In this document: positions 10,415-18,651 of the stretch, piece by piece
How positions within the stretch are numbered: the first letter of the stretch is position 1
How the letters are laid out: each line of letters opens with the position of its first letter
Assembly (NCBI GenBank): GCA_029204225.1
Contig: MU836317.1
Span: 1 to 30,594 of the forward strand
Direction of reading: 5' to 3'
DNA length: 30,594 nucleotides
Origin: Diphasiastrum complanatum
Lineage: Eukaryota > Streptophyta > Lycopodiopsida > Lycopodiales > Lycopodiaceae
Made by a program: the position numbers and the translations under genes
Notes under the pieces: generated by a model
What the model was told of the DNA's origin: nothing
The model's input: the letters and a program-made list of their open reading frames with translations, nothing else
Database searches by the model: none

Positions 10415-11369
10415 TACCAAGGAGCCTTGGAGTTGAAACTCAAATGGAGAGTTGCAAAATTTTGAACAAATTGAAGACCCATGTAGTTGATCTTGGTCAT
10501 GATAGACTTACCTCTCTTTGGAAGTCTTTGAATGCTCTCTGATTTTTAAAAATTTGTGGATTGGAGTTGCCAAGAGGAGGTTCTGTAAAGTCTACAAATA
10601 AGTTTACATCTCCTTCTCACGTTTCAATATGTGGATGTAGTTTTCATGTTTCGTATGTCATGGTAATAGTCTATTAAGATATGGCTTCTATGAGTTTTCT
10701 ATCTTCTTAGAATAATAATCACTTTATAAAGATTCTCCAGTACGTAGTCTCCAACAAAAGATAATAAATAAGAAAAGATATGCCCTCGCATGAAAATTAA
10801 AAAAAAAAAAAAAACAGTTGAAAGACATGTATTGTATGCAAATTAGTCTTTGAGACGTATGCATTTGTGGGTTGTCAATATGTATTTCATGGTATTTTTT
10901 AAATAAGTAAGAATTACTTTGCATCTTAACCTATTAAAAGGTGTATGAAGTGGTGAGAGTGCATACTAGTCCTTAAGAAAGTTTTTGGTTTGAAAACGAA
11001 ATGAAAACAACAAAAATTAAAAGTTGAGAGAGAGAGAATCAAGGTGAGTGAAGAAAGTATTGTCAAGAGAGATGGGCCTTTGTGTAATGTTTTGTACTTT
11101 GCTTAATGCATGAGCTTGAATTTGTTTCCGGGACCTAAATGCAAATAACCTTTACCTCCTTAGAACACAAGAATGAGGACTAAACCCGTGATAGTGGGAA
11201 CATATTGTCATGGGCTAAGAATTAATCTCGTCAGTTACTCATATAGTTTTACCATGATAAGGACAAGATTCCTGATCATGCACATGCAGTTATCCTTGAA
11301 TCAGATAGACTGAGGGGTCGACATTGAGGATGATTAAGACGATAGTGAGAATCCCTTTGTACACAGAAA
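10415..11369. other. Unassigned AT-rich DNA
   Basis: No feature is recognised apart from an A-run at about 10798-10814. The first part may be the continuation of the gypsy LTR split by the copia insertion. The last few hundred bases probably belong to the copia fragment that follows, but the reading frames are too broken to show it. Confidence 0.4.
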
Positions 11370-11600
11370 CAGAGAGTGATAAAGAGGAAGCTAAAGGCAG
11401 TACAAACTGATGGTGAGGGTGAATACGCCTCAAATGAATTCATTGAAATATGCTAGAATAATGGCATAGTCGGATAGTTGACGATACCCTATTCACCTCC
11501 GTCCAATGGTATTGCTGAGAGAAAAAAAATAGGAATTTAGTAGAAAGTGCAGGGCAACAAATGAAATGCCTCATGAGCCCTCCTGCAAGTCATGATAACA
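11370..11600 (+). pseudogene. Copia integrase core remnant
   Basis: The plus strand encodes KLKAVQTDGEGEYASNEF, an in-frame TAG, NNGIVG, another stop, LTIPYSPPSNGIAERKK. This matches the copia integrase stretch with the second catalytic Asp (in the R-S-D-N-G-G-E-[FY] motif) and the N-G-V-A-E-R-K-N block carrying the catalytic Glu. Stops at about 11454 and 11476, and a frameshift in the A-run near 11522, show it is dead. No LTRs flank it closely. Confidence 0.8.
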
Positions 11601-12011
11601 ATCCTCCAATCAACTAAATCTTCCACGCTCGATACTTTTCAAATGCCCTATATCACCCTCGAACACCCTCCCTGTATTGCTCTAGCAGCCGTGAGAGCGA
11701 CCCATCTCGTTGCATGAGCCTCAGCCTATCACATTCCCCAGTTGAATTAACAATCGTTCAATTGCCAGTTGCCAGTTGCATGTTAAAAAAGCTATGTTTT
11801 GCAGTGATATTTTCCTTCCCCAATCATGAACATCCCATCTCCGCACCCGCTCCCCGAGAAGAAGCAACCCCTGAATTCAAAATTGCTAGCTCGAGCATCC
11901 CAGTGTCCGCCTTGCCACACGTTGTGTGCCCATTGGCACAAGCGTTAACCGCTCACCATCGACGATATTGCCATGTCAGGAAGCCCTATGAAGCCAACCA
12001 CCACATATTTA
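11601..12011. other. Unassigned DNA between integrase remnant and AT repeat
   Basis: It is less AT-rich than its left neighbour. Plus-strand open frame 11714-12097 has no recognisable motif and runs into the low-complexity AT repeat, so I do not call it a gene. Confidence 0.4.
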
Positions 12012-12138
12012 CTTATAATAATAATGTTTATTATAATAATAATATTTATTATAATAATAATATTTATTATAATAATAATAGTAATAATATATTATAAAAA
12101 TATTTATTATAATAATAATAATTTATTATATTATTATT
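12012..12138. repeat. TAATAATAT-rich tandem repeat upstream of the phosphatase gene
   Basis: An imperfect 18-bp unit, TTTATTATAATAATAATA, is repeated several times and degenerates at its right end. It marks the upstream edge of the gene's probable promoter region. Confidence 0.9.
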
Positions 12139-12238
12139 AGGGTGAATTATAATAGAGTCATAGCCCCCCCCCCCAAACACACGTCAATTGTACGCACCCC
12201 CTCCCTCTTCTCCTCCCGCACCCCCCCGTCCTCAACTG

Positions 12239-12269
<31 letters not shown>

Positions 12270-12969
12270 TTCTCTTTGCTTTTCTCCCTCGATCCTCCTT
12301 CCTTTTCTCTCTCTCTCTCTCGCCTCGATTGTTGCGGAGAAACTCCTGCATCAATGCTACTCGCCATTACTGTATCTCTGCTTTGATTGCAGGGTTTGGT
12401 TATAGTTTTCTCATCGGCTTCGTCTCTGTGCGGCAGCGCAATCTGTGCAATCGGCCGGTGTTTCTCCAACAACAGGTCATGCCGCACTTTTTCTGGCTTT
12501 TTCTTTGGAAGCAGATTGCCTCCCAGCATTGTATATCGAGTGTTTATCTCACTTAGACATGGGTGGGCTAGCTTTGGCAAACTGCACTTCAGGCAACGCT
12601 CGGCGATGGCAGATTTGTGACAATTATGTGACAAATTCAGTGCTAGGGTTACGCAGATTTCGCTAGGCTGTTTGGTTTGATTATAGATTGCGGTTTTTCA
12701 TCTCGCTTAGGTTTTCTGTTAGCACTCGGCCAATTGCAGAGGTTTGTAAGGGTTGTGTCTTGCAAATCCCAATCGTAATGTTATATAGTTGCAAGGTTTC
12801 TCCTCGACATTTTGAATTCTCAAAGAAGCCAGGGCAGTAACACTCGGAACATCTTTATTATCCGTTCTCGACTGCTTTTAGCGATCAATTAATCTGTATT
12901 GGCACTTCTTTGCTCGCATGCTGTTGTCCTTCTTTCATAACATGAGCATGTAGTTTCTAGGAATTGCTG
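12139..12969 (+). promoter_or_regulatory. Probable promoter and 5' leader region of the MKP1-like gene
   Basis: This is a less AT-rich stretch between the AT repeat and the proposed coding start. It begins with an 11-C run (12164-12174), then pyrimidine-rich DNA with CT runs at about 12240-12264 and 12305-12322, as often seen close to plant transcription starts. A TATATAG at about 12783 is an alternative core promoter. Several in-frame stops rule out a long upstream coding exon. The real start site cannot be fixed by reading. Confidence 0.4.
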
Positions 12970-12985
12970 ATGGCTGACTTCAAAG
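12970..12985 (+). CDS. Proposed first coding exon of the MKP1-like gene (inferred)
   Basis: ATG at 12970 is the first ATG after an in-frame TAG at 12958-12960 and encodes MADFK plus one base, ending at AAAG before GTACAT. Unspliced, it would stop at TAA after seven codons. If joined to an acceptor at 13301-13303 or 13304-13306, it runs in frame into the main phosphatase exon. The main exon otherwise has no ATG for its first open codons. This is inference from frame and splice motifs. Confidence 0.42.
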
Positions 12986-13303
12986 GTACATAAACCCTAG
13001 TCGTCTGAATTGTGTCAAAAGTTTATTCCATAGGTTGTTTCAAATCAATTAACAAGCCGCAATGGCAAACTACTTCGAAGCACATCAGTAATCAGCGATA
13101 GTAGACTGTGCCATTGCTGAGGTTTGTTCAGTTTATCTGAGTAGGTGGTTCGAAATGCACCATTACTCCTTTCCGGTAATTCCACTGTTTGGATGCCATT
13201 TTCTAGGAGAAAATTTTCTTGATGCGCTTTCGCTTGCAAGCCCTACAGTATGTAGATGTTCGTTTCCAATGATCGCAACTGGGGAATCATGTACGAATTG
13301 CAG
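12986..13303 (+). other. Proposed 318-bp intron with tandem CAGCAG acceptor
   Basis: The donor is AAAG/GTACAT and the acceptor TTGCAG/CAG. The acceptor is a NAGNAG pair; either AG keeps the frame and differs by one residue. The polypyrimidine tract is weak, which is tolerable in U-rich plant introns but lowers confidence. Confidence 0.4.
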
Positions 13304-14829
13304 CAGTTTCTGCGGTTGTAAAAACAGTGGATGAATCACTGGGACAAGATGTTTTTAGGTTTTCAAGGATGGATGATCATGATGATGAGATAGCCAGGCG
13401 ACATAGGATCAAACCTGACAATTTCGTGAGGCCTAATGCCACAAGTAGCTGCGCCACACCTAGACACAATTGGCGCATTGCTTCATGGTGTTCTCAGTCA
13501 CGTGATACTCAGTCAAGTAGTTCTTTAGGAACTAGCACCGATTCCCAGGATAAGAGCAATGTAAGCGAAGAAACCAATTTTGATGACAACCATCCAGATC
13601 CACATACTGACCCTTCACAAAATGGAGGCATGCAAAATCTCTGCCCTCCCCTGCAATCTCTTCGAGTTTCAAGGCGAGATTCAGAAAAGGCAAAAGAGTC
13701 AAAGAAAAATATCCGAAAAGGTAAGCATTGTTTGGAAATCAAATTAGACCTTGGATTGCTAGAAAAGGTGAGCCAAGAGCCAGATGGGCCAGAATTATCT
13801 GATTCAGATAATGAACTGCATCAACGACGTGAGAAGATGGCAGAATGTGATAAACAGTGCACAAGGATAATGACACATTTGTTTCTGGGAGGGAAATCCG
13901 TTGCCCAAAACCTTGCTATTCTTCAAAGCTGTAGGATCACACATATTCTCAATTGTGTGGGGTTTGTATGCTCTGAATATTTTCCAGATGACTTCATTTA
14001 CAAGACATTATGGCTCCAAGATACTCCAACTGAGGATATACTTTCTATCATTTATGATGTGTTTGACTATTTTGAAGATGTGCGTGAGCAGGCTGGTGGT
14101 CGGGTATTTGTACATTGCTGCCAGGGAGTATCTAGATCAGCTGCATTGGTTATCGCCTACCTGATGTGGAGAGAGCACCGTGGCTTTGAAGAGGTGTTTG
14201 AGTATGTAAAAGGTTTGAGAGGTGTTGTTTGCCCCAATCTAGGCTTCGTATTCCAGCTGATGCAATTGCAATCAAAGATCCTGGATCCTTCAAAACGGCA
14301 GCCAGTGTACTTGCTTCGAATGGCACCTCACTCTGTTCATGATCCTCTGCACCTTGTACCAAAATCAGTGAGCTCTCCCACTGCAGATGCTTTGGATTCT
14401 CGCGGAGCATTTGTAGTGCATCTACCAAAACGTCTTTACGTATGGCGAGGAAGGGTTTGTGATAGGATGATGTTTGCTGCAGCTGAACGAGCAGCATTCC
14501 AGCTAGTGCGTTATGAGCATGCTCAGGGTCCACTTATCAGCATAATGGAGAGCTGTGAGCCAAAACAGCTACTTGCAGCTCTGGGAATAAGGTTGTCATC
14601 TATGGATGGATATCTGGGCATCAATGATGCATGCCTGTGCCCGTCAGATTGTGCTTTACACAATAGGCTAAAAGACAAATTTGTTGCTGCTTACAGTAGT
14701 GATTATGACATGTATAGAAAAGCTCGATCGAAGGAGTTTCCAGCCACCTCTGGAGTTACCAACTCTTTGTCAAGAAGGGAAGGAAGCTGGAATCAGTTTT
14801 CGCAAGAGATTGGTTGGCACTCGAAGTAG
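13304..14829 (+). CDS. MKP1-like: MAP kinase phosphatase, MKP1-type (main coding exon)
   Basis: Dual-specificity phosphatase of the plant MKP1 family, which dephosphorylates Thr and Tyr of activated MAP kinases in the cytoplasm or nucleus. The frame is open from 13273 to TAG at 14827. The first in-frame ATG inside the exon is 13369 (486 aa); with the proposed upstream exon the protein is 513 aa. Visible parts in order: an N-terminal WRIASW motif (13471) and a CPPLQSLRVSRR block (13642), both conserved in MKP1; the catalytic domain at about 13840-14280 with LNCVGF, the general-acid Asp of WLQDTP (14020) and the active-site loop VHCCQGVSRS with Cys at 14116 and Arg at 14134; then DPLHLVPK, LDSRGAF and YVWRGR of the gelsolin-like domain (about 14338-14590). 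A short tail with an EGSWNQF motif resembles the MKP1 ENSW region, and the protein stops there. Arabidopsis MKP1, about 784 aa, continues with a Ser-rich half that is missing here. All catalytic residues are present. Family call is firm; the exact start is not. Confidence 0.93.
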
Positions 14830-15044
14830 CACTTTATACATCAAACCGGATTCGTTGAAAGCTTGTAAATCTAATTTCCACCCTCAAGGGTATATAGCTT
14901 CTGTTAATTCATGTCTGGATGATTGTCCTACCGTTGCTTTTTGCCTTGAAACAGATATCTTGTTAAGGTAAAATGTATTCTGAATCCTGATTAAGGACAC
15001 ATATACATTTCTGCAGCGGGTTTGTCCTCAAAAAGATTTCTGGT

Positions 15045-15048
<4 letters not shown>
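14830..15048 (+). other. Probable 3' untranslated region
   Basis: This AT-richer sequence after the stop codon has no canonical AATAAA close by. A second frame (14681-14971) remains open for 96 codons across the stop but shows no MKP1-like residues after it, so a frameshifted C-terminus is not supported. Confidence 0.4.
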
Positions 15049-15097
<49 letters not shown>

Positions 15098-15104
15098 GCA
15101 CACA
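15049..15104. repeat. Compound (CT)n(CA)n microsatellite
   Basis: About 15 CT units pass directly into about 12 CA units, with one G interruption near the end. Confidence 0.95.
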
Positions 15105-15439
15105 TTATCTTTGGCTAAGGCATTTCTAAGAGTGTTTTGATTGCTAGAGCTTTATGTCTATTTTAGGCAACTGAAATATCTGAGATATGGCTTTATACCT
15201 TGCAGTAGTTAGTTGTCAACTTTTCTTCTACGGAGAAGCTCATTTGTGATGTATGGCAAACGATGATGTTGCAGCCAGTTGCTTTTGCATTTTAATTTCA
15301 GTGTGCATGAGCTTGTATATCTGTGGCCAGTGCTTCAGTGAGTGTGAGATCAGACTAAGCGTTCAGCTGGCATAGAATCACAATTATGACAAGAATCCTT
15401 TAGAGTCAACATGTTTTCGTTTAAAAGCTTTGCATCTTT

Positions 15440-15632
15440 GTATGCAATTTGAAATCGACCCCGTTGAAGATTTTTCTGACAGTCATGTAGAAGGGTCTTG
15501 TAAAGCCCGTTTCCCCTTCTGAAATAACTGCACAGCGCCTGGTAATGCATCTTCGTATCCCAGGGGGCTTGAACTTGGGACCAAAGATAGTTTGGATGCC
15601 AAGCTAACCAACTGAGCCAACCCTTTCTGGTA
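15440..15632 (-). mobile_element. tRNA-derived SINE (minus strand)
   Basis: On the minus strand an RNA polymerase III A box, TGGCTCAGTTGG (15619-15608), is followed about 32 bp later by a B-box-like AGTTCAAGCC (15575-15566), the spacing of a tRNA promoter. The head reads GGTTGGCTCAGTTGGTTAGC, very like a tRNA 5' half. The body continues with GGGGAAACGGGC and ACAAGACCCTTCTACATGAC, a layout usual for plant SINEs. Mismatches and lack of a foldable full tRNA argue against a working tRNA gene. The 3' end is not resolved. Confidence 0.7.
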
Positions 15633-15640
15633 ATGGAGGA

Positions 15641-16576
15641 GTTAATATACCGTAAAATTCGAAACAGCAATCAACTTCTTTTTACACAATTTTTGCTCCA
15701 AAGTTTCTTAAAAACTTTATTAGTTCCTTTCAATATCCCATTCAAGCACCATGTTTTCTTTTTCTCTAAAACATTTCAACACTTTGCAAAGTGCACCATC
15801 AACTGCTTTGGTATCAGAGATTTTCTTTGGGGCTGTATTGAAGCTTTAGCATCCAATTAACTGGCAAGTAACATATAGATTCTTGATGTGGTTCAAGAAG
15901 CGAGTCTAGCTATTTAGTACTGGTCTTTAAGTAGAAATGGTATAAGAATTGAATGTCAAGTGTTGGTCCTAATGATATTCTATGCAAGCAAATAATTCTG
16001 ATGTATAAGCAGAATAACTGTAGCTTGTGAGGTATCTCCATTTATTCTCCAGATTGCTTGATTCTTGAATGTAGATGATGCTATGTTGATTGTCTTCTCT
16101 CCCAACTGAGATTGATTTTAAGGCTTTAGTCAATAAATAATCAAAGAATACAGTTTGTGATGTATCCTTGTGACAAAAAATTCCTAGGGCACTGCAGGTC
16201 CATAATGAGGTGTGACTACTCAATTGTAATTAAACTGATTTGAATCAAGATGAGAATAGGCATATAACCCAAGCTAAGAGTTTTGACATTTTGTGAGTAA
16301 ATTTCTTGTGAGTTTTGCAAGTAATTTGCAGATTTTGTTGCTTGTTTTTTCAATAACTTGCAAAGGTTTTGCGAGTTAGTCGCAAAAAGTTCTACGCCAC
16401 ATCATGAGATTTTTTATTACTTTAGCAAACATTGTTTTTAGTGCTCAAGTTTCCTTTGTATTTTGGAGGCACCTCTACAACACATCGTTCATTTGGATTC
16501 TACAACCAAACTTATAGGTGATCATTCTTTTCATAATCAGCCAATCAAATGTTAACACATAGCATGAGCTTTTCGA
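15641..16576. other. Unassigned AT-rich DNA
   Basis: No coding similarity found. Around 16265-16385 there are several TTGCAAG/CTTGCAAA motifs in both orientations, a weak inverted arrangement. AATAAA at about 16133 could be a distal polyadenylation signal but is too far from the gene to assign. Confidence 0.4.
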
Positions 16577-16689
16577 TGGAATGTGCATGTGGACAGCCAA
16601 TGATGGGCTACCACATAGCACATGCACATTGGTGAAATGCGTGTGTGCTATGTGGCAGTCTTTCATTGGTTGTCCACATGCACATTCCA
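16577..16689. repeat. Fold-back element with ~50-bp inverted arms
   Basis: The left arm 16577-16626 begins TGGAATGTGCATGTGGACA and the right arm 16641-16689 ends with its exact 19-bp complement. After one mismatch CCAATGA pairs, then a short mismatched patch, then CCACATAGCAC pairs. The loop is about 14 bases. It could be a small MITE, a retained inverted duplication, or the precursor of a small RNA. Arms and loop are seen directly; function is unknown. Confidence 0.85.
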
Positions 16690-17031
16690 ACAAAAAAACA
16701 AAAACATAAAAAATTTGTGCTATAAATGTGAAAAAAAAAACCTCTACCTTTGCACATTGACATTACGCAAGGGAATGCCCTACTTCTCTTGATTGTTCCA
16801 TCCTGCTCGGGCTCTCGCCTTGAGCATTAGGCCCTCCAACACCCTCGAGGGAGGTCCTTCCCCCCAAGAAAACTAGATACCGAGAGCACACATACGTAAA
16901 TACCTGCAGATTTTTTTGCAGTCTATTTGAGAGTTGCCTTAAATGGCATAATTTTGTACTTCATTATAAGCAATAAATACCTTGTAGATTTGTAAGGTGC
17001 TTATAGAACCTTACAAAAATATAAGGTTTAC

Positions 17032-17102
17032 TTTTTATTTTTAGAAAGTCACACAAATCCAAGCTTAATATTTTTGGATTATCGACTTTCTAAAAATAAA
17101 AA
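17032..17102. repeat. Perfect 19-bp inverted repeat with inner stem
   Basis: TTTTTATTTTTAGAAAGTC (17032-17050) is matched exactly by its reverse complement at 17084-17102. Inside, AATCCAA (17056-17062) pairs with TTGGATT (17074-17080). The result is a two-step 71-base hairpin, probably a MITE-like remnant. Confidence 0.88.
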
Positions 17103-17134
17103 ATAAATTTAAAAAAAAACCATGTTGATATTTT

Positions 17135-17235
17135 ACAGTGGGGAATGCCCACGAGCGGTGGCCTCCCGCATTTGGAGGCGAAACGCGGAAGGCCCCTGCC
17201 CAGGGGCCTTCCCCTACGGCTCCGCATAATTTTAG
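17135..17235. repeat. GC-rich palindromic island
   Basis: About 100 bp of strongly GC-rich DNA in AT-rich surroundings. It contains a perfect 12-bp inverted repeat, GGAAGGCCCCTG (17187-17198) and CAGGGGCCTTCC (17201-17212), with only two bases between, and a GCCTCC/GGAGGC stem just upstream. It may be the start of an LTR or another small element, but no partner copy is seen here. Confidence 0.8.
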
Positions 17236-17649
17236 CACCTTCACGTGTGCTGGCACGCGCCACAAGGTTGGACTTCCTGGATCTACAGATCCTCTAAAGA
17301 ATTGTCTCCCACGCAGGCGGACTTATATTTTGTATTTTTCATCTTCTGATTTCTTGTCTTGCTTACTAGTTCATGACCTTGTTTTTTTCGTGTCGCGTCG
17401 TGTAACTTACATATTAGAAAAGATTAAACATATACAACTAATCGCGAATGGTAATTGGCTACTGTTCTTGGTCAGTCGAGGAGCACGACTGATTTCGTGT
17501 TTTGTCGTGTCGTCTTTTGTCAAAAAAAATTCAGGAGTGAAAGCTAGCAAAGCTTTGGCATTAGAAGCATTTTGTTTCTTCATCTTCGTGGACTTTCAAG
17601 ACCTGTTTTTAACCTTAATAGGACTTGAAATCAGCCTAGATTAATTAGA
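17236..17649. other. Unassigned DNA
   Basis: Repeated CGTGTCGTGT-like motifs occur around 17389-17520, and there is an AT-richer right half. The open frame 17138-17644 runs through the GC island and has no recognisable motif, so no gene is called. Confidence 0.4.
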
Positions 17650-17954
17650 TTCCATAAAACAAATTCAAATCTAACCAATGGCAAATGATCTTGGTAGATT
17701 ATCCTAGGATCTCCACCAAAAATTACACCAATAGCTCACAAATTGAATTTACAATGACCAAATGAATGTAGTGCATTTAATGCTAGTTCAGAAGTGCCCA
17801 CACATGGGAACAGTATGGAATTTGATCCCAACCAAGTTTGAGATCAATTCCTACCGCCAAAACTTAGCTTGTAGCTTGCCCTCACAAGACTAGTTTTTAG
17901 CACAAAAAACTACTAAAAATGGATCTGAATGGATCTATGATCAAATCTCTTGTA
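17650..17954 (-). mobile_element. Leader of a minus-strand LTR element (probable)
   Basis: Read on the minus strand, this follows the PBS at 17955-17970 and should be the untranslated leader and possibly the start of gag. No coding motif is visible and the left end is not defined. Confidence 0.4.
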
Positions 17955-17970
17955 CTTGGCTCTGATACCA
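17955..17970 (-). promoter_or_regulatory. Primer-binding site (minus strand)
   Basis: The minus strand reads TGGTATCAGAGCCAAG directly after the LTR end CTTTCACA. This is a near-ideal initiator tRNA-Met PBS, better preserved than those of the other elements in the window. Confidence 0.85.
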
Positions 17971-18651
17971 TGTGAAAGTACAGTAATTTGGGGACCAAAA
18001 ATGGATCTTAGAAGATCCACAACAGAGATTATGTGCTTGCTTAACAATGCATCAAAAAAGTAGACAACAAATCTTGATCTGGCAATTTGACACATAACAA
18101 GTATTGATAATCAATAAACAAGAGCAAAGACCCAAATCTGAGTCCACATGTGTGAAGAGCAGGCTCCAATATAGATTTACAACAGAGATTGAAGTGCTTG
18201 AAGTAATGGTTTCATTTGGTTCACAATATCAAAGTACATGTAGAGCTCAAACTCGAGATTGCCAATGTCTCCCAAAAATAATCTAACTCCTCACTGTGGA
18301 GGGATGAATACATAGCAAATCTCACTTCCTTTGTAAAGTTAGGTGGATTTCTAGCATGTAATAAGGAAGTACTCAACTTTCTTTCCCTATAATGAAACCT
18401 AAGCCTAGATCCTAGTGTCATGCTTGGTAGGTGCATGGTTGGTGGAATTCTCATCACAAATCAAGGTCTAGATCCTACAAAGTAGGAATCACTACCAGAT
18501 GGACACAACCACTCCTCTTGACTCGAGCTAACCTACATTAGGTGTAGATTGCCATGTAGCACTTTGGCCATACAAGTGTCAAACATAAAATATAGACAAA
18601 ATGTACAATATTCTACATGGCTAGATTTGCCAATATAGGCAACTTTTCACA
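17971..18651 (-). mobile_element. Minus-strand 5' LTR, 681 bp
   Basis: On the plus strand it starts TGTGAAAG and ends CTTTTCACA, an inverted terminal pair. The PBS lies next to its left end, so it is the 5' LTR of an element pointing left. A matching second LTR is not seen in the window, so the element is truncated. The right end directly abuts copia gag sequence on the opposite strand. Confidence 0.78.

Noticed and set aside
11714-12097. 127-codon plus-strand frame
   Set aside because: The last third is Asn/Tyr from the AT repeat and the rest has no recognisable similarity.
12142-12666. Several overlapping open frames on both strands, up to 158 codons
   Set aside because: They depend on CT-rich low-complexity DNA just upstream of the phosphatase gene; no conserved motif and no consistent frame.
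13327-13329. GTG as the start codon of the phosphatase
   Set aside because: Plant nuclear genes rarely start at GTG, and the frame is open further upstream. An ATG at 13369 or a spliced upstream ATG at 12970 is more likely.
14150-14533. 127-codon minus-strand frame inside the phosphatase
   Set aside because: It is the antisense shadow of a clearly conserved coding exon.
14681-14971. Frameshifted continuation of the MKP1 C-terminus
   Set aside because: The residues after the stop show no Ser-rich or other MKP1-like pattern.
15556-15632. A functional tRNA gene
   Set aside because: A and B boxes are present but the sequence between and after them does not make acceptor and anticodon stems, so a SINE explains it better.
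15350-15670. 106-codon minus-strand frame
   Set aside because: It overlaps the SINE head with its Pol III promoter boxes; the peptide has no known motif.
17138-17644. 168-codon plus-strand frame as a gene
   Set aside because: It starts in the GC-rich palindrome and then crosses AT-rich DNA, with no motif and abrupt composition change.
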